Shown here: positions 10,876 to 22,173 of the stretch, piece after piece | How the letters are laid out: each line of letters begins with the position of its first letter | Position numbering within the stretch: position 1 is the first letter of the stretch | The notes under the pieces: model-generated | Seen by the model: the letters and a program-made list of their open reading frames with translations, nothing else | Database searches by the model: none | Told to the model about the DNA's origin: nothing | NCBI GenBank assembly: GCA_037952775.1 | Contig: JBANAY010000003.1 | Span: 1,054,001-1,118,000 of the forward strand | From: Clonostachys chloroleuca | Taxonomy: Eukaryota; Ascomycota; Sordariomycetes; Hypocreales; Bionectriaceae | DNA: 64,000 nucleotides | Direction of reading: 5' to 3' | Made by a program: the position numbers and the translations under genes

Positions 10876-13302
10876 ATGCCAGTACGGGGACCAAACGCGG
10901 GCCAACCTGGTCGCAGGCCCGACGTACCACTTTCGACACCTCCGCTCAAGAGACGCCGCCGGCCCCCCTGGCATGCTTCCAGTGTAGAAGGAGAAAAGTG
11001 AAATGCGATCAGGAGAGACCCTGCAATAACTGTACCAAGGCAAAAATCCTCGACTGCAACTTCCCGCCTTCGGAAATCCCTGGATCCCTGGACCACGGCC
11101 CCGATCTTCCGACACCGCAGACTCAAGCGAATTCAGTATCCTGTGATTCGCCGTCTTCACAACACACTTCCGCATTTCCGGGGCAGATACACGTAGACGT
11201 ATCCCCTGAAGTAGAATCGGTGATAAATGTTCAGAGCGCATCATCTTCTGCTTCGCTAAGGGAGCCGAATACAGGAACACGATCCCTCCATGTTTCGCAG
11301 TCACCGCATAGTGATCAGCTGCTTCAGAGGATAAAGGAATTGGAGGCAACTGTAAAACAGCTATCCAATGATCGGGCCTCGATACATGACGCATCCCATA
11401 CTCAGAGTCAGACTGCAACTGGCGGCTGTGACGCCTCAGGAGTCAGGTTTGGTGCCCAGAGCGCTTGGATCAACGGCACCAGCTTGGTATGTTGAAGTAT
11501 TTCTAGATTTCAAGGTATCATTCTGACAAGAACAGTACTCAAACATACTCCGGCCACTTGCGAAGGCTCAAACTGAAAAGTCCCAACTACATCAAGCGAC
11601 CACCAACTTCAAGTCGTTCCGTAGACAAATCGACCAATATTTCGCAGTCCCTGTCACACCGATAGGCGCCGGGACGAGAATACCAGATAAACCCTTGGCT
11701 GATAGCTTCCTCGAAAACTATTTTGATCACTTTGAGGGGTGGTTACGGGTTCTTCACGTCCCTAGTTTCCGTTCCGAATATGTGAAGTTTTGGCAGCAAC
11801 GAGATACAGTCGATCAGATTTTTGTCCTGCAGCTTCAGCTTTGCATGGCCTTGGGAATTAACGCCCATCCAGAATGTCTCGTCTGGAAGAATGCCGCAAA
11901 TCAATGGATACATGAAGGTCGCAGATGGCTCCAGGATTCGTTTGAAAGGGCGAAGGAAAAACCCTCCTTTAAGGAAGTTCAGCTGGCCTGTCTTGTCATA
12001 ATTGCTGAAGCCAACGCGTCTGAAAATGATCAGATGCACCAATGCTGGGTATCAGTTGGTCAACTTGTGAGACGGTCAATGTATCTGGGTCTTCACCGCG
12101 AACCTCGACTTATCCTGTCCACTCCTTCCATTATCCAGGCAGAGATGCGCCGGCGGCTATGGACGACTGTTCTCGAGTTGAATCTCATGTTATCCCTCCA
12201 AGCCGGTCAACCAACGATGATCTCTTCTTCGGATTACGACATTCGTCCTCCATCCAATATGACGGATGAGGAGCTCACGAATGAGCCTGATGAGACTAAA
12301 GTGATAGGATCCAGTGCCAAAAAGCAGACTCGAACAACTCCCCAATTAGCTCTCTTAGACTCATTCCTTCTTCGCTCCGAGCTCGTTAATAAACTGAATG
12401 GCATTGACCAAACCATGTCATATGACGAGGTGTTTCGGTTCCACAAAGATCTGAGCAAAGCCAAAGGAAGAATGCAACAAACCTTCAGAGCTGGCTACAC
12501 AGCTACGACCGCGATGAACTCCGCACATAATTCAATCGCCAATATCATACTCTCCCGGTACCTTTTAGCCCTTCATCTCCCCATATTGGGACATTCAATC
12601 AGAAACCCGACCTTTCATTTCTCTCGGAGGTTTTGCATTACCGCCTCGATCGAAATGGCCAAGGTCAGTGGAATTCTAGAGAGCAGTCGTGGAAGTGATA
12701 TACGTGCAAGCGACGAGGTGCTACCCTCCCTCAAGAGGCTCTTCGTCAACAGCCCGGGTCTATTTCGCCATATCACGATCCAAGCCATATTCGCCATTTC
12801 ATTGGAGCTTGTAACTTCGCAAGAGGAGGAACAGGAGAATCTTGGGATTTTCCCAGTCTGGGATACCGGCGAGTTATTTCGATCTCTCCAGGCGGCTGAA
12901 GCTTGGTGTGCAGATCGATTACAGGCTGGAATCTCTGACCACCTGGGCTACTGTTTTGTCGGGGCCTGTTTGGCATATGCGCATTCTCTTCAAACTGAGG
13001 GACCAGGTACTGATCTTAGTCAGGTCGTTGTCCAAGCTGCTTTAAGGAACGTTGAAAACTGTTCAAGGATCATGCGAGAGGTTGCTGACAAGCTTGGTGT
13101 GCCGGTCAACCAAGGCACTTCTCTTAGTTCTGGGGCTGGAAACATCTCTGGCCCGTTGCCGGACGTAATGGACATGTCTATAGATCTAACAAGTGGCTTT
13201 TTTGGTGTTGGTATGGATGGTTTTGCGTTTGATTGGACTTATCCTTTGGACATTGGACTGGAGCCAACTTGGGGCCTAAACACTGTTTCTAACACTATGT
13301 GA
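10876..13302 (+). CDS. Zn2Cys6 transcription factor, N-terminal frame break
   Basis: Exons 10876..11486 and 11536..13302 (intron GTATGT...ACAG). The zinc cluster is ACFQCRRRKVKC then DQERPCNNCTKAKILDC. A coiled segment (LLQRIKELEATVKQL) follows, then the Fungal_trans domain with its EMRRRLWTTVLELNLM signature around residue 430. The ATG at 10876 gives a basic leader (PLKRRRRPP) that is in a different frame from the zinc cluster; one extra C in the CCCCCC run 10963-10968 would join them. Without it translation from 10876 stops at 11001, and the next in-frame ATG (10998) lies after the first zinc cysteines. Total length when joined would be about 790 aa, normal for the family. It is the probable local regulator of the monooxygenase and reductase genes downstream. 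Confidence 0.85.
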
Positions 13303-13523
13303 ACAACAGCATGGAAAGAAAAGAGGACCAATTGCTCAGATTAGTATTTCACACACGGCGTATATTCTTAAAGTATTTATTTGTTTGTATTCAATGGCTT
13401 GTGTCACTAACTGAATCATGATATCCTAAATCAAAAGCTCTCCACAACACGGCCCAAGATCACTGCCAGACGAATGCGGTACCGTTTTAGCTACACATAT
13501 CTCATCATCAAGATGCTCGCATA

Positions 13524-14738
13524 CTAGTTCCCTGCCATTTCGTCGGCCATAGCGTCAAAATCAACACCATACAGCCAGTGGATATCAAAGGGTTCCGTCA
13601 CGATACTCTCTCCATTCTGAGCTGGCAACCTCCTCTTGTTAATAGCATCATTGAGCTGCAAAACCCTGTCAATACGAGATTGACGCTTTTGCTGCCAGTT
13701 TCGCAGAACTTGTGGTGCTTCTTGGATCGCCTTCGATCCACCCTTGGCTATGACCTTGGCGAAGGTGTAGACATCTTCAAATGCCTGGTTGACACCCTGA
13801 CCAGCCGTTGGGGGAATCGCATGCGCGGCATCGCCAAGAATCAGAACACGCCCGCCCTTTGATACCCACGAGTCCAGCTTGGGAATGATGTGGAAGCGCC
13901 AGATGTTGACAGTGTTGGGGTCAATGTGGGAAACAATGTTTTTAACGATAGGTGGGTAGTCCTCATGCCCAGTGCGCAAGAAATCCACGCACCAGTTCTT
14001 GTCGCTGAGTAGCTGTTCCCATGCTTCTCTGTCGCGTTCTTCGGTATACCGAAACTGCTTGCCCACGAACAGCTCCGAGCCTTCCTTTCGCTGAGGTGCA
14101 GCAACGAAAGCGCCGTGGTCCTTGTTCATGATTGTAACAGGCAAGTTGGATTCACCGCTTGGGTCAGCCTGCTTTGTAGGGACTACAGCAGATATGCCGG
14201 CCATGTTGGTGAAGATGGGGGCGATCTGTGGGTAGATGTAGGAACGGACCCGGGAATGGATGCCATCCGCGCCGATGAGAAGGGGGGCCTGGCCTATTGT
14301 CCCGTCCTCAAATTCCCATGAGACACCACCGTCATCTTCTTTGGTGATACGGGCGAACTTCTTGCCATAGTGAGGCTTGATGCCGGCCTCTGATATCATG
14401 TCCAGCATGATTTGGATCAACTCATAGCGGTAGACTCGCATACCGCTATATCCATACTTGTCTTTTGAACCAAATTCAAATGTGTCAAGAAGCTTGTTAT
14501 CATTCTGGAAGTAGAGCTTCTCAAAGGCGTATCCTCGAGGCTCTAGGCGTTTGTAGATGCCAAGTTTGTCGAGAATCTGAAGTGCGTTGGGCGACAGCAT
14601 GATAGCTCCCCCGATGTCGAGTGGTGCTGGGCGAGACTCATAAATAGCACAAGGGATGTTTTGTTGGTGTAGTGCCAAAGCTAGGCAGAGGCCAGAGAGG
14701 CCGGCACCAATGATAGCTAGAGGCTGAGCTGTAGACAT
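13524..14738 (-). CDS. FAD-dependent monooxygenase (salicylate hydroxylase-like)
   Basis: Single exon, 404 aa, intact. The N-terminal FAD-binding Rossmann motif is GAGLSG (residues 11-16), with the following acidic residue in YESRPAP. The middle DG motif is GADGIHSRVR. The GD motif is ILGDAAHAIPP, followed by GQGVNQAFED, which binds the FAD ribose/pyrophosphate and is diagnostic of class A flavoprotein hydroxylases. No membrane anchor or signal peptide. The substrate is probably an aromatic or polyketide compound; it cannot be read from sequence. The promoter is shared with the NAD(P)-binding reductase at 15293 and carries the AATTGTCC repeats; a TATA-like stretch lies at 14831-14843. Confidence 0.9.
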   Translation of the reverse strand: MSTAQPLAIIGAGLSGLCLALALHQQNIPCAIYESRPAPLDIGGAIMLSPNALQILDKLGIYKRLEPRGYAFEKLYFQNDNKLLDTFEFGSKDKYGYSGMRVYRYELIQIMLDMISEAGIKPHYGKKFARITKEDDGGVSWEFEDGTIGQAPLLIGADGIHSRVRSYIYPQIAPIFTNMAGISAVVPTKQADPSGESNLPVTIMNKDHGAFVAAPQRKEGSELFVGKQFRYTEERDREAWEQLLSDKNWCVDFLRTGHEDYPPIVKNIVSHIDPNTVNIWRFHIIPKLDSWVSKGGRVLILGDAAHAIPPTAGQGVNQAFEDVYTFAKVIAKGGSKAIQEAPQVLRNWQQKRQSRIDRVLQLNDAINKRRLPAQNGESIVTEPFDIHWLYGVDFDAMADEMAGN

Positions 14739-15292
14739 GTTGAGATAGCTGGTTTAACACGAGATGTGGGAAAGAATTGCAGAAGCTGCTTGATCTGTCT
14801 GTCTATATTTCATGGAACGGCCTTCCACTTAATATATATATCTACATATTCAAGTACGGTGAGCCTGTTGCTTTAGCGAGAGCATGAATGAGGCTAAAAT
14901 CTTACTACATGAATTGTCCGCCAGATCTACTAAGCAAATTGTCCGATATGCTAAAATACCGAATTGTCCAGGTAATGAGAATGCCGAATTGTCCGGTACA
15001 CCCTCTACCGACAACAATCCGCAAAGCTGCGTCACATCTGAGCTATCAAGATTGGTCATCTAGTGTAGGAGAATTCTTAGTGCTTAATGGACCTATTTCT
15101 GTCTATGAATTCATTTTGGGGTACAAATAGTCCTGCTGAATCCCATCCATCCAGAAGTCTTTTCAATCCGCATCTCAGCACCAAAATCCGACCTTCCCAA
15201 GCTCAAGTTACTCCATCTAACACTAGTTCTTTGCCCTCCTACTCGGTTATTACTTCTCAAAGATACTATATACAGCCTCTACCTCGGACAAC
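14739..15292. promoter_or_regulatory. Divergent promoter, FAD monooxygenase / reductase
   Basis: 554 bp between divergent genes. It contains TATA-like AATATATATAT at 14831-14841 for the minus-strand monooxygenase and TATATA at 15267-15272 just upstream of the reductase ATG. The four AATTGTCC cores (separate entry) lie between them, placed to act on either gene. Confidence 0.55.
14911..14994 (+). repeat. Four phased AATTGTCC elements
   Basis: The core AATTGTCC occurs at 14912, 14937, 14962 and 14986: steps of 25, 25 and 24 bp. Three of the four are followed by G, and two are preceded by CCG. The sequence between cores is not conserved, so this is not a simple tandem duplication. Regular spacing between two divergent promoters suggests an array of protein-binding sites. 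Confidence 0.75.
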
Positions 15293-16039
15293 ATGAGATT
15301 CTTCGTCATCGGTGGCAGTGGTCGCACTGGGCAGCTCGTCATTGACGAGGCCTTAAAGAAAGGTAAGCGCAGCCTACCACTGTAGATATTGTCTACGATG
15401 ACAACCGAAAGTACTAACTAGTTCCTAGGACATCAAGTGACGGCTTTGGTTCGAAAGAGCGGTTCTCTCAGCGAACGGGAGGGCCTCAGCATTTCCCTGG
15501 GCTCTCCTGCTAATGAAGCCGACATCTCAAAGGCGATTGCCTCCAGCCATTCTGCGATAGACGCTGTACTTGTCACTCTCAGCGCTCGAAGACTTACCGA
15601 CAGTCCTTTCTCAGCCCCTGATCCCAACTCGCCGCCAGATTTCATGACCATCTGCGTCAAGAATACTCTATCTGCGATGCGAGCTGCCGCACAGCCCATC
15701 CCGAAAATAGTTGTCATGTCCTCCGTCGGCACTGCAGAGTCCATCAAGGGCGTCAACTTTCTCATGCGCATGGTGTTCACTCACACGAATATGCGCTTCA
15801 GCAGAGCGGATCACGAAGGCGTGGACAGGGAACTTCGAGCCGCCCGGGACATCAAGACAGTCGAGGTCCGGCCTTGGATGCTCACGGAGACCGAAGCTGC
15901 AGAGGTCAAAGTATATCCTGATGACGGGACTGGATCTGGGTTCATGCCAAAGATTTCGCGTTCTAGTGTGGCTCAATTCATGGTTGAGGCAGCTGAGGGA
16001 TCACAGTACGATGGGAGGGCACCGGTTATCAGTAACTAA
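15293..16039 (+). CDS. NAD(P)-binding atypical SDR (NmrA/BVR-B-like)
   Basis: Exons 15293..15362 and 15429..16039 (intron GTAAGC...CTAG), 226 aa, intact. The N-terminal dinucleotide motif is IGGSGRTGQ, followed by GHQVTALVRK, the usual second strand of SDR_a5/NAD(P)H-binding_10 proteins. The segment VVMSSVGTAE is the fifth strand, and the C-terminal part (VRPWMLTETEAAEVKVY) fits the same family. Likely a reductase or a redox-sensing NmrA relative; the substrate is unknown. It is divergent from the FAD monooxygenase and probably co-regulated with it. Confidence 0.85.
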
Positions 16040-16223
16040 ATAGCAGATATTTAGCGCTCTTTGTCTTTTATTTGTTCGAATATTCCAATATAAGTTTTCT
16101 TCCTGGCTCTTTCTTAATGTTGCTAGTTATTCGCGAGTACATTGTTAGCCACTCGATCGTGTGAGTGAGAAACATCAAGCTTCATTCTATTACTTCTAGC
16201 CATTTAGCCACTGAATTTCTTCT

Positions 16224-18077
16224 TCATCCGAGTAAAGGGGCAGCCCTTGAGTTCCACAGTAGAACCTCTTCATCCGAAACCTCGCCAAAAACGAACCGGA
16301 CCCATCTCTCATAGGCGGTGTTTGTTTCTGAGAGAAGTTTCGACAAAATATCATCAGGCCGCTTTGCACCAAGCCTAATCAGAGTATTCACAAATGAGCG
16401 TTGCTGGTTATATTGTACTGTAGGCATATGGAGGCTTTCGTGGCGAATATACCGGCGAGCTATCCAACCCAGTATAGAACCGCCCTTGTACTCACCCCAC
16501 GTTGGCGTCCATTTGATGTCGGCGCCCTTGTTGATGAGTTTTTGAATTGTTATCACCTCACAGTCGTCAGTTGAGCAATCAATATCCGGCGAGACACTTC
16601 CCGATGTGATGTCGCTCAGTGCAATATCTCGTTTGACAAGCTGATCCATGGTGTGTAATAAAAGGCGAAAGAGTAGATTATTCATCTCATCCTGAAATAC
16701 AAGAAAGCAATTCCTTCCTATGAGCAGTAGATCCAAGAGGCTACTCCAACGATCAGTGATGATTTGGTGTTGCTTGGCGCTCTTGACGAGCCGCGTGTTG
16801 TTGCGCCCAGTCCGAATTGAAGACAGGAAACCGAGTAAGAGTCCGCAGGCTGCCTTCTTGCGCGCAAGTATTCGTAGTATGGCGTAGACCTCATTGTTCA
16901 GCAGACCATCAAGGCGATCCCATTTATGCCAGAATAGGCAAAGTAACGAGAGAGTCGGATAGCCACCAAGGTGGCCGGCGTGGGTGTTGAGAGCCAGACC
17001 CCCTTTGTGAAATAAATACTGTAGACCCTCTGAAGGAGACAGAATTCCGGCTTTCCGATCCCTATCACAGTCAACTCGGAGCACATACGCCATCACAGCG
17101 TTCATTATGTACCACTGTCTTGGGCCAGGCAGTTCAAGTTGTGATACTACTGTCGTGTTGATGTTCTCGTGCGCTTCCAAAGACAAATCAATCATTTCTG
17201 GTAGTCCAGTATCGGCTAGATTATGCGCGGCAGCAAGGATTGATATACATGCCACCGATTCGTGATACGAGGGAACGCATACACCCGAGTGGACAAACGA
17301 ATAAAGATGAGCGAGCGAAAGATCAGCCGATGCCCGCATTCTCATTAACCGTGCCAAAGGAACTGGACCTGTCACCATGGCCATTGCGAGAGCAGATCCG
17401 CTTCCCTCCGTACCGTGGCCTCCACCAACCGCGAGGGGGTTTGCCCCAAGATCTAACCATGCTCGGCAGGTATCCTCGCCAACACGGTTGAATACTGACT
17501 TGCGGAGGGTTCTGTCGAGCTCATTCTGGAAATATGGAATGTCTCGTTTTGATCCAAATTTCAGGTATAGGCGCAGCGGTTCCGGCCGCTGGAAGTTGAA
17601 CAGGCAATTGGCCAACAGTTCCCATCGCTTGCCTTTGTTATCGGCAGGGTCGATTCTTGCGCCAGCACGTAGCAGAAACTCATAGGCGACCAAGTCATCT
17701 TGCCGTGCGGCAAGCACAAGTGTAGATCTCGTGTCCGGCAGATTCAGACAATTCGAATGAACCGGATTTTCTGCGATTTCGAAATTTGACCAAATGCCAA
17801 CGGCGCTCACCTCGACCCCGTATGAGATAGCTTTCTGGATAGCCCATATTTGCCCGCAGCAGCAGCCCCAGTACATCAATTGGTCCCTAGCCACGGGAAT
17901 GGATAGTAAATAGGATTCCCATCTCTTGTTGACAATCCTGCTACATTGGTTCAGCCTCGCCAGTTCTCGGACCGTGAGCCAGCCCGAGATGTGCAGATAG
18001 ATTTCAGTTGGGAGTTCGTTCATCGTTCTTAGTAAGTGATTAGGAGGATCAATTGGAAAGCCGCCAGACAAATTCAA
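16224..18077 (-). CDS. F-box-like protein with degenerate ankyrin repeats
   Basis: Single exon, 617 aa. The F-box-like helix is at about residues 19-60 (MNELPTEIYLHISGWL then ARLNQCSR). Ankyrin-type segments follow, for example STLVLAARQDDLVAYEFLL with AGARIDPADNKG, and CRAWLDLGANPLAV. Later repeats are poorly conserved (INKGADIKWTP, LIRLGAKRP near the end). Such fungal proteins are expected to be substrate receptors of SCF ubiquitin ligases, but no substrate is known. The second methionine (residue 19, MNELPTE) may be the true start, since the F-box begins there. Intact. Confidence 0.75.
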   Translation of the reverse strand: MNLSGGFPIDPPNHLLRTMNELPTEIYLHISGWLTVRELARLNQCSRIVNKRWESYLLSIPVARDQLMYWGCCCGQIWAIQKAISYGVEVSAVGIWSNFEIAENPVHSNCLNLPDTRSTLVLAARQDDLVAYEFLLRAGARIDPADNKGKRWELLANCLFNFQRPEPLRLYLKFGSKRDIPYFQNELDRTLRKSVFNRVGEDTCRAWLDLGANPLAVGGGHGTEGSGSALAMAMVTGPVPLARLMRMRASADLSLAHLYSFVHSGVCVPSYHESVACISILAAAHNLADTGLPEMIDLSLEAHENINTTVVSQLELPGPRQWYIMNAVMAYVLRVDCDRDRKAGILSPSEGLQYLFHKGGLALNTHAGHLGGYPTLSLLCLFWHKWDRLDGLLNNEVYAILRILARKKAACGLLLGFLSSIRTGRNNTRLVKSAKQHQIITDRWSSLLDLLLIGRNCFLVFQDEMNNLLFRLLLHTMDQLVKRDIALSDITSGSVSPDIDCSTDDCEVITIQKLINKGADIKWTPTWGEYKGGSILGWIARRYIRHESLHMPTVQYNQQRSFVNTLIRLGAKRPDDILSKLLSETNTAYERWVRFVFGEVSDEEVLLWNSRAAPLLG

Positions 18078-18447
18078 AGACCCGTGTTATATTTACCTGT
18101 CCAGTACCCACAGGGGTTTAGATCCCTGCCGTTTTGCTGACTCACTGTGTTGCTGACGACAGTTCTGCATGTAAGCTACAAACAAGGCAGCTGTTGCCTG
18201 CCATGAGTCACAGTTCGATATCTAACATGGGTCTCATATTTAGAAATGCTGTTTGAAAGTATCTGAATTATATAGGGGAAAAAATAACAAGTAAACAGAA
18301 CCTTGACGCCATTGCAAGTGAAAAAGTATAAAGATATTGCTGGGGCATGGTGTTTATGGAGATAGAGAGCTAAGCAGAATACTCGTATCGATTCCCGGGT
18401 GCCTAGCTAACAAACTTGGTGGCGTGGCTTAAAGTCCCTTACTAGCC
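18078..18447. other. Intergenic, nothing recognised
   Basis: 370 bp between the F-box gene's start and the 3' end of the GH106-like relic. No coding signal or repeat seen. Confidence 0.4.
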
Positions 18448-20905
18448 TTAAAACATCCGCTTCTCATAGACATATGTAACGGTCACTGGCCCGGTCAGCC
18501 CAATCTCCTGCGGATCCAAAGACCCATAAACATCAGGCCAAACTTCTATCAGCTTACTCCAAAGAGTTGTTGTAACAGTAACTTCGAGGACTAATGAAGT
18601 TAGCTACTCCACTATGATAGGTTTATTCAAATATTCTTACTATTGTTCCCATTGTCGATGTAGTCAGTCACATCCAAAGGCTCACTTCCGAACCAATCAA
18701 CTTCAGTCACCGTTTTGCCGTTGATCTCCAGTCCCCCAAGAGCCTTCTACATTACCCACAACTAGTAAAATCCGAGTTTCCGCGATATTCTTGTTGATAT
18801 TAAACGCAGTGTTGTAAGTCCCAATACCACTGGCGGTCTCCAAACCGTCGATCTCGTTCCAAGGACGTAGTTCATTCAAGGCAATGGATGAAAGGTTAGT
18901 TTTCGTCGTGTTGTAGGAATCTGCCCCAGTTTCGTTGACAACAGTAGGAGCCCAGTCCTCCACAGACAGAGTCCACGCGAATGAAGAAATTGGGGAGGGA
19001 AGACTGTCTTCCGGAGATAGACTGATACTCTTTCCTGTGTTCCTCTTCGCATTGCAACTTACATTTGACGCAACGTAAACCGAGCCATCTCTTACATGGC
19101 TACGACATGTCGTTGAAACGAGGTATGTGTCGAGAGATGAGGCGCCAAATGGGTTTGTCAGAGTCAATTCTACTACACCAGCAAAAACGGAGTACACTCG
19201 CGCTGATTGCTGTCCTTAATTGACTATATAGCCTGTTACTGACACCAACAGGGTTATTTTCTCCAAGACTATATATTGGTAAGAACAATCAATCATATGA
19301 ATAAACCAAAACTCACTAAATAGTAATACTTGCGCCCGATGCTATGTTAACGTCCACCAAAGTGTAGCCATCGGCCATGCTGAAGACTGGCATACCAGAG
19401 ACCAGCCCGGAGAAAAGGTCAATACGGAATGGCTGAGATTCACCTTCAATCTTGATAGAGCCACTGAACTTGATTTCACCTCCGTTATAAATCCAGTAAA
19501 TATAGCCTAAACCCTTGATACGTCTCTCAGAGCTGTTAGCGTGGTATTTGAGCCTAAAGAGTACTGTGCCAAAGGTGTAACCCCAAGCTTCTTCAAAGCA
19601 GCCGGAACATCGGAGCTAGTCCTCGCTGTCGTAGTAGTTTTAAGGTCTGAACATTGGACAGAACTCTTTGCCTATTGCGAGTTTGCTTCTCTTCGTCAGA
19701 AAAGTAGCTGAGAGTTGTCGTAGGTAGGTCACCAACAAGTACAATAGGCAAGGCCTTCTGGCCATACGACAAAATCAATTTCGCGGTCTCAAGATTCATG
19801 GCTGTGCTGTTAACAATAAGTGCCTTGTATGCTGGACCATTCGGGGCGAGCCTTCCCCCACGAACCTCATCATTGCGAACTAAGAGCTCGGGGGTTGGGA
19901 ACGGGTAGGAGTACCCTGCTACATTGAGGCTGGTATCGTCCCATGCAGCAGTAGCACCCCAGTCCTCGTTGAGAATCGCGATGTCTACCGATGGTCCGCT
20001 TTCTTGAAGAAACTTTTGAGCATTTGCAAGATATCCACTGGCTTGAGTGGCATACTTCCACTGAGGCTGCCGCGGACCCCAAGCGTCAGCGAAGCCATTA
20101 GAGACGGTGCCAAACGGAGTGAATGGAGCATATCCGGGCCAGAGGCTTGTCTGAGATGTTTGATACGGATAGCCATGAATGACGACTCGGTTGACTCCCA
20201 AGGACATGTCATTGTTAGCGGTACTGAGCAGAAACTTCCAAGTAACGCCGTAAGCTTTACCAAAGTACGCGCCCATTTCATCAGAAAGGATCGTACCTCC
20301 TACATTATCTCGCCCAGCGGCCAAGACGCGGAATTAATCCGGAGTGCCGTCAAAGCCTAGAGACTCTCCCTCTGGAACATCGACCAACGATGATATTATA
20401 CTGCTACCAAACGAAGCCGTGTAGGGTTGGAGACGAAGTTCCAACCCAAGCCAGTCCACCCACTTTTGGAATGGCTTCAAACGGCAATCAACATAGAGAT
20501 CCAAGACGGTTGGAAAGAAGTCGTTTGTTATCTGGGCCGCCACTTAAGTATCTCCTGAGAGTGTATTCGTGTCTTTCAACACGTAGAGAATAAATGGGGA
20601 AAGATCATAGCCTCGGCGGGATCTGAATTCATTGAGAAAATTCAATGTCCAGTACTGAGTATACTTGAATTCCAACGAATCTTCAAACATAGGCCCTCCA
20701 CTTCTAGAAGAATAATCAGTTCGCTAACTTCTCATCAGCAAACAGAGAGACTCACTTTGCAAGCGCACTTCGCATCTCAGAGGTCAAGATATTCTCGTTT
20801 CAGTATTTGACCCCAGCTTCGACTCCGGCTTCACTGAAGTGATCAACAATGTATGCAGGCCATGGATATGTAAGCTCAGGTCCTCCAGTGTTCACTATAA
20901 CTCGC
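18448..20905 (-). pseudogene. Decayed GH106-like alpha-L-rhamnosidase
   Basis: Fragments in several frames together read like the catalytic and C-terminal parts of a large secreted GH106-type rhamnosidase: WPAYIVDHFSEAGV, then DEMGAYFGKAYGVTWK, MSLGVNRVVIHGYPYQ, WPGYAPFTPFG, VDIAILNEDWG, and a C-terminal beta domain ending VTVTYVYEKRMF with a TAA at 18448-18450. Disruptions are many. There are in-frame stops at about 20800, 20545 and 20335, and single-base shifts at the T run 19639-19642, near 19515, near 19205 and at the C run 18733-18737. The N-terminal third is missing beyond about 20905. At least one intron (GTGAGT...ATATAG, near 19270-19320) is still recognisable. Unlike the other broken genes here, this one has nonsense codons as well as indels and a missing end, so true decay is likely. 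Confidence 0.7.
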
Positions 20906-21129
20906 AGCCGAGATGGGCGTCATGGCGTGTCATGTCGAATGACGGAGCGTCTAATCGATTCAAATGGCGATTTTGATCATGCTTGATGGCACATCACTCG
21001 TGTAACCTTTCTTTTCTGTCCATATGGATTCATTGTTGAAGATTGAACAAGTACTAACTGCCTATCGGGTTTCTCTTTCATACTTCCAGGGAGACTTTCT
21101 TAGTGAATAAATTACATTTCTTGATGCCA

Positions 21130-22173
21130 TTACTCCCACTTTGCCTTGTTAGCCGCTACAAACGCCTTCCACGTAGTAGGCTTTGCATCCAGAAGCTGGA
21201 GACTATCCGTGAGGTCCGCGCCTTGGTAATAGCCGGGATCTTGCAAAAGCAGCATATTGTCGTTCATCTCATCCGCGATTTGCGGGGGCAGGAACGACTT
21301 GAAAACATCAACCGGAACCTGGGCGAAAGTCGCCTTATGGCCTGTAACCTCTGAAAATTCGGCGATGAGCTGGTTGGGGCTGATATACTCGGCGGCAGCC
21401 AAAATCCGCCTTCCAGTTGACTCAGACAGCTTCAACGCCGCTTTGACAAATAAGCCTTGAGAGGAAATGTCAGCATCGTTAAACTCGAATAGGAGGGTAG
21501 CAAAACCTACCAGTATCTCCAGAAGCGTCAAAGACGGGAACTTGAGCCTTGTCTCCATCGACAGGCAAAGCCCATGTAAAGGTGCCATCTTCATTCTTTC
21601 GGATCATTTCAAAAAGGTTGGACATGTAGAAGCCGGGCATGACGAACGTCGCCGGAACTCCGATCTCGCGGATGTACTTCTCGACGGTAGCCTTGGCGTC
21701 AAAGTGTTTGACGTGGGTCAGAGCCCCCTTGCTCGCCTCAGTCACGTTAATGAGGGATGAGAAAATGAGGTTCTTGACCCCAGCGGCCTTGCTGGCGTCG
21801 GCGACGGCCTTGCCTTGGGCCAACTCAACTTCTGCAGACCCTGATTCCCAGTAGTTGGTGACAATGAAGACACTGTGGGCACCTTCGACCGCCCCCCTGA
21901 TCGTTTCCGGGGAGGAGAGATCCGCCTAGATGCAATGTTAGTTAAATGCCTTGTTCAGATGAGTCTTGTTCAGATGAGTCAAACAGGGAGTTATCATACA
22001 GAAACCAACTCGACGCCCTTGCTAGCTAAGGCCTTGGCGGCTGGCTTGGACGTATCTCGAGTAACGCCGCGAATCTTGTATTCCTTGGAAAGAACGGGGT
22101 CGGCGAGGAGCGCACTGATAACGGAACCGCCTTGGTTTCCGGTGGCGCCAAAAACGGTGAGAATCTTGGACAT
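21130..22173 (-). CDS. NmrA-like NAD(P)-binding protein
   Basis: Three exons, complement(21130..21455, 21511..21925, 22000..22173), 304 aa, intact. N-terminal glycine motif is VFGATGNQGGSV, the GxxGxxG of NmrA and isoflavone-reductase-like proteins. The segment IRGVTRDTSKPAAKAL is the second strand and helix; FIVTNYWESGSAEVE and NLIFSSLINV are typical of the NmrA family. NmrA proteins bind NAD(P) and sense redox state or act as reductases. The start at 22173 (MSKIL) is preferred to an in-frame ATG four codons upstream. The promoter holds a direct repeat at 22436-22494. Confidence 0.9.

Noticed and set aside
18448..20905. RIP (repeat-induced point mutation) as the cause of the GH106-like decay
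   Set aside because: Only some of the stops fit C-to-T at CpA, indels are at least as many, and no second copy is present in the window.
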